Below are positions 7,007 through 14,732 of a stretch of DNA of 14,732 nt, piece after piece. Source of the stretch: Flavobacteriales bacterium UBA720 (GTDB lineage Bacteria; Bacteroidota; Bacteroidia; Flavobacteriales; Weeksellaceae); contig DBLQ01000113.1 of the NCBI GenBank assembly GCA_002297505.1, positions 1 to 14,732 of the forward strand, given 5' to 3'. Position 1 is the stretch's first letter. Every line of letters begins with the position of its first letter. Made by a program: the position numbers and the translations under genes. The notes under the pieces are model-generated. The model made no database searches and was not told the origin of the DNA. It saw only the letters and a program-made list of their open reading frames with translations.

Positions 7007-8521
7007 CTACTTTTCTAGTTCATTAGACAATTCTTTCAAGCTGGCCAAAGCCGATTCTATATTATCGATGATCTCTGAAGCCAGGATATCGGGATCGGGC
7101 AGATTTTCCAGATCAGTAAGGCTTTCATTTTTGATCCAGAAGATATCCAGAGAAGTTTTGTCTCTTGCAACTATTTCTTCATACGTGAATTTACGCCATC
7201 TTCCATCGGGGTTTTCCTCACTCCACGTTTCTTCACGCTTATAAATCTTGTTGGCGTTATAACAGCGTATAAAATCTTCCAGATCCACCTCGGTCATCGG
7301 TTTCTTTTTCAGCGTGTGATGCACGTTGGTACGGTAGTCATATATCCATACTTCTTTTGTTGAAGCTTCTTTTCCTCCTTTTTTATTGGTAAAGAATAAT
7401 ACGTTGGCCTTTACTCCATTAGCATAGAATATACCGGTTGGCAGACGCAGTATGGTATGTAGTTCTGTTGTTTTCAGCAGTTGTTTCCGAACCTCTTCAC
7501 CAGCACCTCCTTCAAATAATATATTGTCTGGTAATACTACTGCTGCTTCGCCGTCTATTTTCAACAATGTTTTGATATGCTGAAGGAAATTCAATTGTTT
7601 ATTGGATGTTGTTTCCCAAAAATCCTGGCGGTTATAGCTTAGATCATCCTTTTCTGCTTCTCCTTCATCATTGGTAACTATATAGGAGCTTTTTTTGCCA
7701 AATGGCGGATTAGCCAGGACATAATCGTGTGTGTTATGATCCGGTGCAATAAGTGCATCACTTGACTTTATCAATGGTTCTCCATCTATTTCACCTATGC
7801 CGTGCAGGTACAGATTCATCAGACACATCCGACGGGTATTGGCAACAATTTCGTTGCCATGAAAAGTTTTGTCTTTTAAAAACTTTTTCTCTTCTTTATC
7901 CAGCTTATTATGTTCTGTAATATAATCATAGGCGGCCAGAAAGAAACCGCCAGATCCGCAGGCCGGATCTACAATTGTTTTCATCGGTTGAGGTTGTACA
8001 CATTTTACCATTGTACGTATTAAAGCACGAGGTGTGAAATATTGCCCTGCACCAGACTTGGTATCTTCTGCATTCTTTTCTAATAAACCTTCATAGATCT
8101 TACCTTTGATGTCTGCCCCCATCAATGCCCAGTTTTCTTTATCGATGAGTGCAATAATCTTTAATAATTTTGCCGGGTCCTGTACTTTGTTCTGACTTTT
8201 GGTAAAGATCTGTCCCAACATACCCTTTTCTGTAGACAGTGTTCGTAACAATTGGGTGTAGAAGTTTTCTAATGCCGCTCCATTCTTTGAGCGAATATTT
8301 TCCCAGGTACAGCGTTCTCCGTCTTTTAATTCATTTCCATCTACATCTTTGATAAATGGCAATTGAATCTTCTTATCATAGGGTGGCTTATTCAATTCTT
8401 CCACCATTTTCAAGAATAAGAGATAGGTTATTTGTTCCAGGTAATCACCATAACCTACTCCATCATCACGCATCACATTGGCAAGGTTCCATATTTTTGA
8501 TATTATTGTCGCTTCTGTCAT
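7007..8521 (-). CDS. hsdM: HsdM, type I restriction-modification adenine methyltransferase subunit
   Basis: HsdM transfers a methyl group from SAM to N6 of adenine in the sequence chosen by HsdS; two copies join one HsdS. The 504 residues fit the family. An N-terminal helical HsdM_N domain (about 1-140) is followed by the Rossmann methyltransferase: GAGQYFTPR (157-165, the typical lead-in), SAM-binding motif I DPACGSGGFF (185-194), and catalytic motif IV NPPFG (271-275). The conserved LPTGIFYANGVKANVLFF block lies at 360-377, and a short coiled-coil-like helix ends the protein (480-504). Nothing is missing. The start ATG at 8521 has no competing upstream ATG in a sensible context. Seventy-three bases separate it from the AlbA_2 gene upstream, the longest gap in the operon, so a minor internal promoter there cannot be excluded. 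Separating hsdM from hsdS by two foreign genes is unusual. Confidence 0.96.
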   Translation of the reverse strand: MTEATIISKIWNLANVMRDDGVGYGDYLEQITYLLFLKMVEELNKPPYDKKIQLPFIKDVDGNELKDGERCTWENIRSKNGAALENFYTQLLRTLSTEKGMLGQIFTKSQNKVQDPAKLLKIIALIDKENWALMGADIKGKIYEGLLEKNAEDTKSGAGQYFTPRALIRTMVKCVQPQPMKTIVDPACGSGGFFLAAYDYITEHNKLDKEEKKFLKDKTFHGNEIVANTRRMCLMNLYLHGIGEIDGEPLIKSSDALIAPDHNTHDYVLANPPFGKKSSYIVTNDEGEAEKDDLSYNRQDFWETTSNKQLNFLQHIKTLLKIDGEAAVVLPDNILFEGGAGEEVRKQLLKTTELHTILRLPTGIFYANGVKANVLFFTNKKGGKEASTKEVWIYDYRTNVHHTLKKKPMTEVDLEDFIRCYNANKIYKREETWSEENPDGRWRKFTYEEIVARDKTSLDIFWIKNESLTDLENLPDPDILASEIIDNIESALASLKELSNELEK

Positions 8522-8569
8522 TCTCTTTTTATATTATTAGCCAATGCTTTTACTGTATCATTTCATTTC

Positions 8570-8634
8570 TTTAGCGCATCACAACACTAATGTGTTAATT
8601 TTTTAGTGCATCAAATTTTTGTTTTAGCGCATCA
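8570..8634. repeat. Three dispersed copies of TTTAG(C/T)GCATCA at an ORF end
   Basis: Nearly identical 12-mers occur at 8570-8581, 8602-8613 and 8623-8634. The last two encode, on the minus strand, the DDALK and FDALK of the AlbA_2 protein's C-terminus. The first lies beyond its stop codon (8595-8597) and out of frame with it. The core (T/C)GCATCA is shared with the tandem array at 8815-8886, so the 3' half of this gene seems to have spread one short motif. This may reflect replication slippage that also moved the stop codon. Confidence 0.6.
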
Positions 8635-10097
8635 TCTAGTTTGTATTCTCTATATTTATCAGAGCCTATTCGTTGTAATAAATGATGTGAGTTTAATAAC
8701 AAAAGATCTCTTTGCATGGTAGCCCTTGAGACATTAAGACTGTCCATTAGGGCTTTAAGTGTTAGAGTTCCTTCTATATACAGTAGCTTTATTACCAATA
8801 TAAGTCTACTTTTTACTGCATCACTTACTGCATCACTTACTGCATCACTTACTGCATCACTTACTGCATCACTTATTGCATCATTAAGTCTTTTTATTGC
8901 ATCATTATCAAGAAGAGCTCCAGCTTTAGGAGTATGTGTTTTAGGACCATGAAATGTAAGTATCACTTCTCCTTTATTTTGCTTCCAAACTGGTGCTGGA
9001 AGACCAGCTTCTTTACATTCTTCTAAGATCTTTAATGTACCACGTCCCAGCTTATCAATATACCCGATCAAAAATACCATATGAGCAATGTCCGGATTTA
9101 CCGGAAAAGAACGGTGATTGGTCTTAAGATCTTTAATGTTAATATCATCCGGTAAATTTCCGCTGTTGGCAATGGTCAATTTATCTGGATAAACCGAAAG
9201 TGTCATTTGACTGTTAAAACGGCTATAGTCCCGATGTATTAAAGCATTGATAATTCCTTCCTGCAATGCTTTTTCAGGATACGCAAAGTCCACCCGTTGC
9301 CAATGCTTTTCATCGAAAATGCTTTTTGTGCCTAGATTCTGAACATATTGTTCTAAGCGTTCCCGTATAAAGAACAGGTTTCCTTCCAATACTTCATCAC
9401 GAATCAGTGATTTATCAGTCTTACCTTCGGCATATTCCGTAAGTCGTACTCGGGCCTGTGGTAGAAAACGAATAGGATTTTTGGCAAACAATATCACACA
9501 AGCATTGGTAAAAGAGCCATTATTAAATAATCCATAATGATTCAAAAATTCTAATAAATCCTCTCCTTCATAATTGCTACGACGATTCTTTTGTGATGTC
9601 TGCATAATTTTACGGATCAGCTTTTGATCAAGATCTTCCCATTCTATGCCAAAGGATACCTGACGCTCCCAATGCAATTCATTTTGTTGTCGGGTATGGA
9701 TTAAGGATGCAATTTCTTCAGAGGTTGCTTTTTGGGTATGAATACCTCTTCGGAAATAAATGATTCCTTCAAAAATATAGGGTTGTTTAGATCCTTCCCA
9801 TACACGGACAATCATAAAACGTTGTCCATTATAGGTTTCTATATTTGCATCGAAAGGTGTTTCCGGGACAATATGTTGTACCAGATACTGCTCTGTTTCT
9901 TGTACTGAAACACTATTCGCAATACCAACAAAGTTTTTATTCTCATCAATTCCTATAACTAACCGTCCGCCTTTTGCATTCAAAAGGCCGCAGATTGTTT
10001 GTGCAATTTTTTCCAAATCAAAGGACGGAAGAAAAGCTAATTCTTCGTTCTCGCCCTTCGCAATCAGGTTTTTGAATTTTGAACTGTTATTCTCCAT
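8595..10097 (-). CDS. AlbA_2 / GHKL-like ATPase / winged-HTH protein embedded in the hsd operon
   Basis: A 500-residue protein of the large group annotated as putative DNA-binding, ATP-binding or transcriptional regulator. Residues about 15-130 form an AlbA_2 (Schlafen-like) domain: ENEELAFLPSF, LNAKGGRLVIGIDENKN (39-55), IIYFRRG and T-rich end. Residues about 275-385 resemble the HATPase_c_4 domain: EGIINALIHRDYS (280-292, N-box-like), IANSGNLP (309-316) and LGRGTLKI (350-357, glycine box). Residues 397-428 are a DAIS/SDAV repeat made by a 12-bp DNA tandem array. Residues about 430-485 are a DeoR-like winged helix (LTLKALMDSLNVSRATMQRDL). It overlaps the DUF4062 gene upstream by 11 bases, so the two are coupled. 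Schlafen-type folds in other proteins act on RNA, so this could be a regulator or a nucleic-acid-directed effector. Domain calls are sound; the role in restriction is unknown. Confidence 0.85.
   Translation of the reverse strand: MENNSSKFKNLIAKGENEELAFLPSFDLEKIAQTICGLLNAKGGRLVIGIDENKNFVGIANSVSVQETEQYLVQHIVPETPFDANIETYNGQRFMIVRVWEGSKQPYIFEGIIYFRRGIHTQKATSEEIASLIHTRQQNELHWERQVSFGIEWEDLDQKLIRKIMQTSQKNRRSNYEGEDLLEFLNHYGLFNNGSFTNACVILFAKNPIRFLPQARVRLTEYAEGKTDKSLIRDEVLEGNLFFIRERLEQYVQNLGTKSIFDEKHWQRVDFAYPEKALQEGIINALIHRDYSRFNSQMTLSVYPDKLTIANSGNLPDDINIKDLKTNHRSFPVNPDIAHMVFLIGYIDKLGRGTLKILEECKEAGLPAPVWKQNKGEVILTFHGPKTHTPKAGALLDNDAIKRLNDAISDAVSDAVSDAVSDAVSDAVKSRLILVIKLLYIEGTLTLKALMDSLNVSRATMQRDLLLLNSHHLLQRIGSDKYREYKLDDALKQKFDALKN
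8815..8886. repeat. 12-bp tandem array (five perfect copies plus a degenerate one) inside the AlbA_2 gene
   Basis: The unit ACTGCATCACTT is repeated without change at 8815-8826, 8827-8838, 8839-8850, 8851-8862 and 8863-8874. ATTGCATCATTA follows at 8875-8886, and a further related TTATTGCATCATTA at 8891-8904. On the coding strand each unit is four codons, SDAV. Twelve is a multiple of three, so slippage adds or removes four residues and never shifts the frame: the array tunes the linker between the ATPase-like part and the winged helix and does not switch the gene off. It is the only tandem repeat I see in the window. Confidence 0.95.
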
Positions 10098-10656
10098 CTC
10101 TTAAATTTTTTAAATCTCTTATAAATCTCTCATCCCCAAATTGGCTTACCACAAAAGGAGCTCCATCTAAAGGATACCTATAAAATTCCTGTGTCCATCT
10201 TCTATTACCTAATGGTAACCCTTCGCCTATTGCTATATTGTACATATCAATAACTCGTAGATCGTCCAATACATTAGTCTTTTTCAATTTGAAGTTTTTA
10301 CGTCTACCGTCTCTATAAAACATTTTTTGTTTCAGAAGCTGTTTTGCAAATACAACATGTGAATGTGCTAAAAACCCCCTGGGTTTATCTAACTCTATCG
10401 CCTTTTCAAACTCTTGAAAAGTTATTCCTGAACCATAAAAAGGCAAGACAATTCCAAAAAAGAAATCACAGTCTTCAACTGCTTTTAAACAAGAGACTAA
10501 AGGTGGTTGTCCAGGAATATTATATATTGTTCCCATGTGAGAACACAAAACTTCATACCCCATTCCAGTTAAGGTTGCATATATCTGTTCTATCTCGTTT
10601 TTAAAGTGATAAACAGTCGATGACAACATAATTTTTATAGGTCTTTCTGCTGGCAT
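10087..10656 (-). CDS. DUF4062-type protein (189 aa) embedded in the hsd operon
   Basis: The N-terminus, IKIMLSSTVYHFKNEIEQ (7-24), is the hallmark opening of DUF4062, a Rossmann-like fold often found in signalling and defence proteins. CLKAVEDCDFFFGIVLPFYG (56-75) followed by ITFQEFEKAIELDKPR (78-93) gives the family's second block: a buried strand ending in an aspartate, a glycine turn, then a helix with conserved glutamates. The last 90 residues, with RRKNFKLKKTNVLDDL (118-133), are basic and not recognised; no NACHT, WD or other effector domain is fused, whereas many DUF4062 proteins carry one. It lies four bases after hsdS and overlaps the AlbA_2 gene by 11 bases, so it is clearly part of the operon and probably a partner of the AlbA_2 protein. 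By its fold it could bind or cleave a nucleotide, but I cannot name a substrate. Intact, normal start at ATG 10656. Confidence 0.75.
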   Translation of the reverse strand: MPAERPIKIMLSSTVYHFKNEIEQIYATLTGMGYEVLCSHMGTIYNIPGQPPLVSCLKAVEDCDFFFGIVLPFYGSGITFQEFEKAIELDKPRGFLAHSHVVFAKQLLKQKMFYRDGRRKNFKLKKTNVLDDLRVIDMYNIAIGEGLPLGNRRWTQEFYRYPLDGAPFVVSQFGDERFIRDLKNLRDGE

Positions 10657-10660
10657 AGGC

Positions 10661-12559
10661 TTACTTTTTCTTTTTGGGAAAATCTACAAGTGTTCCATAT
10701 CCGGTTGGTACAAGATTGATGGTGTCTTTTTGCATCCATTCGATGGCTTTGTAAAAACGTTGTTCCTCCAACCCAAGTTTTCGGTCTGACCAATTGTAGC
10801 GGGCTTCCTGTACAATTTCCTGATCTGTCGGTTTGTTCTTTCCTAAAATCAGCAAATTATTCCAGGCTGCATATACCGTGGCTACAATTTCGGCTTGTTC
10901 CAGATCGAATGTGAGGAATAAATGGAGTAATTTATCAACTTGTTGTTTTTGTTCTTCCGACAGATTCTTTTCGAATTGTGTAATTGCTTTTTCGATTCCT
11001 TTACCCGAAACATAAGTATGTCCGATTTTATTTTTCTGTACGGAAAAATAGCCTGCCATTTTTGCCCGGTGTTCTACTTTTTTCAAACGCGGATAATCAT
11101 CCGGACCTGCCGCATCCTTCATGGGCTGTCTGCCCAAAGGGATTTGCAAATGATATTCTACCAGATGAGAAAGCTTCTCACATTTGACATGTGTCAATAA
11201 TGTATGATGTTTTGTATTGTCTTCATGAAGCCGGATTACCTTGGCGATTAATCCTGCCTGAATATCAGCAGATATTTTTACTGTTGCCGTGACTGCGGGT
11301 TTGGCCGAAAGAATAGCTTTTTCTTTCTCCGTCTTTTTGTTGCCGGTTTGTTTTTCTGCTTTTATCTTTTCTAACAGTACCGAAGCTGGCTCATAATCCG
11401 GTTCTTTTCGGCAAGCTTCCAGTTCACCCTGTGTCAATAACGCTCCGGCAAAGGCTTTCTTTAAAATGCTTTGACGTAAAGCTTCCGCTTTGTCCAAACT
11501 GGTTTTTATCTGTTGTTCTACTGCATCACAAACGGATAAGCGGGATTCGATTTCTTTGACGATTTGGTTTTGGTGCTCCGAACATTCTGGATATCTTATT
11601 ATTAACCTTCTTACTTTCTGAATACCAAAGGCTGATTGAGTTGTCGCTTTTTTTCCTGAATTAAACTGTTGTTCAACATAATTTGATTTAAAATAATAAT
11701 ATAAATAATTAGGATTGATTTTTCCCGGCTGAATAAGCACAACATTAGCGGAAAGAGTATACGATTGGGGTAATTTTACTTTAACAGGGTTTCCTATCGT
11801 TCCTATTTTTCCGATAATAAAATCGCCTTCCTTTAATTTGTAACGCTCAAGATGTTCTTCTAAAATTTTTTTTGACACCAATCTTGCACTTGAAAGTTCG
11901 ATATTGTCATTTACGACATCCTTTATACTTACATATGCAATTCCATTAGGGTCGACAGGAGGGGTTCGGTGACTCGGTTGAGGATCTATAGCTTTTCCTA
12001 ATGATTCAAAATCTACTTCTAATAGTTCTCCTTCAAACGCCTTTTTTAAAACAGCTTGTCGATAGATCTTTAATTGTTCCTGTGCTTTTTTAAGATCTGT
12101 AATGCTGGCATCTAAAGCAGAGAATAGTTGTTCTATTTTTTTGACAATAGCACGTTGCTCGGAGAGTGGGGGTAAACCAAAAGATATTTTTGAGAATTCA
12201 GAAATCCAATATCTTTTATGTGTTTCTGACCTGACTTTATTCACTTGCATAGCACCAAATACAAACTTTATATTTACTAAGTTTGACTTTGGTAATAATA
12301 TTTTCATTGCAGATGATTTTACCTTAAACCTAAAATTTACAAATTGACTTGCAGTCGTAAAATCGTCAAATATAATTGTGGGCAAATTGTCAAAAATGCC
12401 AAAATTCTCTTTTGTATATCCTTTAATAAATCCTTTTCCTGCCGTTAATACAGGTGTGGGATATTTGTCATTATAATCTTCTTCTTTAACGATATACTTC
12501 GTTGGTTGTTCATAATCCAACAAATCCTCAAAAGTACAATCTATCCAATCTTCTCTCAT
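10661..12559 (-). CDS. hsdS: HsdS, type I specificity subunit with a long C-terminal extension
   Basis: HsdS recognises a bipartite DNA target and holds HsdM and HsdR together. The usual architecture is present in residues 1-375: target-recognition domain 1 (about 1-129, with PTPVLTAGKGFIKGYTK), central conserved helices (130-179, PPLSEQRAIVKKIEQL to LKKAFEGEL), target-recognition domain 2 (about 200-325, with GDFIIGKIGTIGNP and NYLYYYFKS), and distal conserved helices (326-373, ending ILKKAFAGAL). Family members normally end near there (about 400-470 residues). This one continues to 632: a Lys/Glu-rich linker (395-420), then about 210 residues with LHEDNTKHHTLLTHVKCEKL, GRQPMKDAAGPDDYPRLKKVEHRAK and WNNLLILGKNKPT, and a KKKK end. 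I recall similar tails on other type I HsdS proteins but know no function. Its ATG overlaps the hsdR stop by one base (TAATG), indicating coupling. Confidence 0.93.
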   Translation of the reverse strand: MREDWIDCTFEDLLDYEQPTKYIVKEEDYNDKYPTPVLTAGKGFIKGYTKENFGIFDNLPTIIFDDFTTASQFVNFRFKVKSSAMKILLPKSNLVNIKFVFGAMQVNKVRSETHKRYWISEFSKISFGLPPLSEQRAIVKKIEQLFSALDASITDLKKAQEQLKIYRQAVLKKAFEGELLEVDFESLGKAIDPQPSHRTPPVDPNGIAYVSIKDVVNDNIELSSARLVSKKILEEHLERYKLKEGDFIIGKIGTIGNPVKVKLPQSYTLSANVVLIQPGKINPNYLYYYFKSNYVEQQFNSGKKATTQSAFGIQKVRRLIIRYPECSEHQNQIVKEIESRLSVCDAVEQQIKTSLDKAEALRQSILKKAFAGALLTQGELEACRKEPDYEPASVLLEKIKAEKQTGNKKTEKEKAILSAKPAVTATVKISADIQAGLIAKVIRLHEDNTKHHTLLTHVKCEKLSHLVEYHLQIPLGRQPMKDAAGPDDYPRLKKVEHRAKMAGYFSVQKNKIGHTYVSGKGIEKAITQFEKNLSEEQKQQVDKLLHLFLTFDLEQAEIVATVYAAWNNLLILGKNKPTDQEIVQEARYNWSDRKLGLEEQRFYKAIEWMQKDTINLVPTGYGTLVDFPKKKK

Positions 12560-14732
12560 TATGCCGCTAACGCTTCATTTAGTTCATTAATAATTTGCTC
12601 CATCTCCTTTCCAAAGAGCTGGTACATTTTGCCACGGCCACCCCGGGCATCAAAAGGTGTATAATCCAGATCCTCCAGTTCAATGTGATAGGAACTGATG
12701 ATATGATCCTTGATCATACGCAGCCAATCCATCTGTTCAGTGGTGAAACGGTTGTGCTGGCCCGCATTTTGGATAAAGATCCACTGCTTGAAATTTTCGT
12801 CAATGGTTTTATCATAAGGCCGCAGCTCGGTATCGATGCCACACACCTTACGAATCAACGAAACCAAAGCTGTTAATTCATCTTTTGGTGCTTCACTCTG
12901 TGTTGCGCCGATGGTTTTATAGGCCGACCAGATGTGAGCAGGGGCAAAGGTCGGTTTTTCCAGACGTATTTTATCCATGATTTCTTTAATCATGTTAAAT
13001 GTCACCATACGTCGGTTATAGGGTTGGTTGTAATAAATGCTCAATGCTTTGATCTCATGCTTATTCGCTTCCAGATAGGCTTCAAAATCTTGTATAAGCG
13101 ACTGGGCATTATCCAAAGAAGTAGTATCCCATTCTGATCGGGTTACGGTATCCAGGTTGATATGGTCTATAATCTGATCGTGCTGCTTGCGCACATTGTC
13201 TAAATACTCATTTAATTTTCCTTTAAACGTCAGTGAAGCTACTTTGATCAACTGATTTTGTGTTTCTTCCCGTAGCTGATCTTCTTGTGCCGGGGTACGA
13301 GCAGCAACAGGTATCTTTTGTAGCTGAAATTGTACCAGATCTTCTACACGATCCGGGTCAAACGCTTCAATCAGTTCTCTTGTAATCTGTTTCAGATTTT
13401 TGCCACCGGAAAACTCCAACAACTTTTCCTGTTCTTTTTCAGATAGTTGTTTGTCAAGCCTTATCAGTCGGTTTGCCAGGGATAAAAACACATCTTCGTC
13501 TTTCACACCCATCGTCACCGCTCCGAGCAAATCTTTAAGGGAAACGGTCGGCTTTCGCTCCAAAGGACGACTGTCTGTTTTCTTAGACTTGGTAGCTCCT
13601 ACGGCGTCAACGATGATGAAATGGGTTTTGTTATAGGCTGTCTTACTGACGAGTTGCAATTTATCATCGGCAATGGTACGTGTACCACGACCTTTCATTT
13701 GTTCAAAATAGTTGATGCTCTTTACATCCCGCATAAACAGTAAGACTTCTAATGGTTTTACATCAGTGCCTGTAGCAATCATATCTACCGTAACCGCAAT
13801 ACGTGGATAGTAGTCATTCCGGAACCGGTTTAAGACGGACTTGGGGTCTTCATCTATTTTATAGGTGACTTTCTTGCAAAAATCATTGCCTTCCCCAAAT
13901 TCCTCCCGTATCATTTGTATAATATCATCGGCATGGCTATCTGTTTTGGCAAAGACCAATGTTTTGGGGACTTCATAATTCCCTTCACTATCCCAACGAT
14001 CAGGATAAATTTTGGTTTCTAAAGCGTTCTTGAATTCCCTGATGATGTTTCTTATTTGGGAAACATTAACTACTGCTTTGTCTAAATCATTTCTACGGTA
14101 TTCGATATCCTCGTCCTCTTGCTGCCATCGTTTAGCACGGGATAATTTATCTCGTCTGTCTACATACCATCCGGATTGGATAACACCTCCGTTCTTCGAT
14201 ATTTCGGTTTCTATCGTATAGACTTCATACGGTACATTCACACCATCAATCACTGATTCCTCATAGGTATATTGACTCACTACATTTTCATTGAAAAAAC
14301 CGAAAGTTCGTTTATCCGGTGTAGCTGTAAGACCTATCAGAAAAGCGTCAAAATAGTCTAACACCTGTTTCCATAAATTGTAAATTGAACGGTGGCATTC
14401 GTCTATAATAATAAAATCAAATTGTTCTATGGGTACTCGTTCATTATATGCAACAGGAATAGGTTCTTTTTTTGCCAACTGTTTTTCCAACCAGGAAGAT
14501 TGCTCGTTTGGATTTTCTTTCTCTTCATTTTCATCCAGTTCTTCACCTTTGAGTATAGAATACAGTCGCTGGATTGTTGAGATACAGACATGACTATCTG
14601 CTGCTATATGGCTTGATGAAAGTCGTTGTACATTATATAATTCCGTAAACTTACGATTGTCGTCCTGTGGCTGATAAGCCATAAACTCTTGTTCTGCTTG
14701 TTCGCCCAAGTTTTTGGTGTCAACTAGAAAAA
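12559..14732 (-). CDS. hsdR: HsdR, type I restriction motor/nuclease subunit, C-terminal part (cut by right edge)
   Basis: HsdR pulls DNA with its SF2 ATPase motor and cuts it when the target is unmethylated. The window holds about the last 723 codons. The frame stays open to the right edge: upstream of the TTG at 14709 it reads FLVDTKN then LGEQAEQEF, a normal interior HsdR sequence, so that TTG is not the start. Counting from there, motifs seen are the DExH box IIDECHRS (101-108), LIGLTATPDKRT (124-135), the helicase block VDMIATGTDVKPLEVLLF (308-325) and QMKGRGTRTI (337-346). The region LTFKGKLNEYLDNVRKQHD (about 485-505) onward is the C-terminal domain of the EcoEI type, which suggests a type IB-like enzyme. 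The nuclease domain and Walker A lie outside the window. First gene of the visible operon; its promoter must be off the right edge. Confidence 0.96.
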   Translation of the reverse strand, partial: FLVDTKNLGEQAEQEFMAYQPQDDNRKFTELYNVQRLSSSHIAADSHVCISTIQRLYSILKGEELDENEEKENPNEQSSWLEKQLAKKEPIPVAYNERVPIEQFDFIIIDECHRSIYNLWKQVLDYFDAFLIGLTATPDKRTFGFFNENVVSQYTYEESVIDGVNVPYEVYTIETEISKNGGVIQSGWYVDRRDKLSRAKRWQQEDEDIEYRRNDLDKAVVNVSQIRNIIREFKNALETKIYPDRWDSEGNYEVPKTLVFAKTDSHADDIIQMIREEFGEGNDFCKKVTYKIDEDPKSVLNRFRNDYYPRIAVTVDMIATGTDVKPLEVLLFMRDVKSINYFEQMKGRGTRTIADDKLQLVSKTAYNKTHFIIVDAVGATKSKKTDSRPLERKPTVSLKDLLGAVTMGVKDEDVFLSLANRLIRLDKQLSEKEQEKLLEFSGGKNLKQITRELIEAFDPDRVEDLVQFQLQKIPVAARTPAQEDQLREETQNQLIKVASLTFKGKLNEYLDNVRKQHDQIIDHINLDTVTRSEWDTTSLDNAQSLIQDFEAYLEANKHEIKALSIYYNQPYNRRMVTFNMIKEIMDKIRLEKPTFAPAHIWSAYKTIGATQSEAPKDELTALVSLIRKVCGIDTELRPYDKTIDENFKQWIFIQNAGQHNRFTTEQMDWLRMIKDHIISSYHIELEDLDYTPFDARGGRGKMYQLFGKEMEQIINELNEALAA

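Noticed and set aside
8815..8886. CRISPR-like repeat array
   Set aside because: The 12-bp units are directly adjacent with no spacers and encode an SDAV peptide repeat inside a gene.
10661..12559. Phase-variable hsdS switching by inversion
   Set aside because: The two conserved helix blocks (ending LKKAFEGEL and LKKAFAGAL) are similar in protein, but there is no second partial hsdS, no recombinase gene and no matching long inverted DNA repeat in the window.
12559..14709. A complete HsdR starting at the TTG at 14709
   Set aside because: The frame continues upstream to the window edge with HsdR-like residues (FLVDTKN), and the 716-residue version lacks the nuclease domain and Walker A, so the gene is cut by the window.

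Overview
The window looks like a piece of a Bacteroidota chromosome. The left edge carries the start of a SusC/RagA-type TonB-dependent outer-membrane receptor, a family that is a hallmark of this phylum. Gene starts lack clear Shine-Dalgarno sequences and sit behind A-rich stretches, and the best promoter candidates fit the Bacteroidota TTTG / TAnnTTTG pattern. The sequence alone does not tell me the genus.

Layout, left to right. (1) 1-1521, minus strand: N-terminal 507 codons of a SusC-like receptor that runs off the left edge. (2) 1522-2188: a 667-base gap with unusually many inverted repeats, a candidate minus-strand promoter at 2073-2105 and a 17-base palindrome overlapping that promoter. 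This would give susC a leader of about 545 nt. (3) 2189-3458, plus strand, AT-rich: a small XRE-family repressor-like gene with a strong terminator, a possible decayed gene tail, and a MerR-type HTH gene with a HEPN-like C-terminal half, interrupted by an in-frame stop. (4) 3450-14732, minus strand: one tightly packed seven-gene defence operon, read right to left: hsdR (cut by the right edge), hsdS, a DUF4062 protein, an AlbA_2/GHKL-ATPase/HTH protein, hsdM, mcrB, mcrC. Most junctions overlap or are only a few bases apart.

How the genes should work together. HsdR, HsdS and HsdM form a type I restriction-modification enzyme. HsdS names the target, HsdM methylates adenine in self DNA, and HsdR translocates and cuts unmodified DNA. 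McrB and McrC form a modification-dependent restriction system that attacks DNA carrying modified bases. The operon therefore covers both unmodified and modified invaders. Three things depart from the plainest arrangement. A two-gene DUF4062 + AlbA_2 module, neither gene an hsd subunit, sits between hsdS and hsdM. McrB carries a putative EVE/PUA-like modified-base reader between its Walker A motif and the rest of its GTPase core. HsdS has a C-terminal extension of about 255 residues. The embedded two-gene module is the best candidate for an undescribed activity, by analogy with the PrrC anticodon nuclease, which lives inside an hsd locus. That role is inference.
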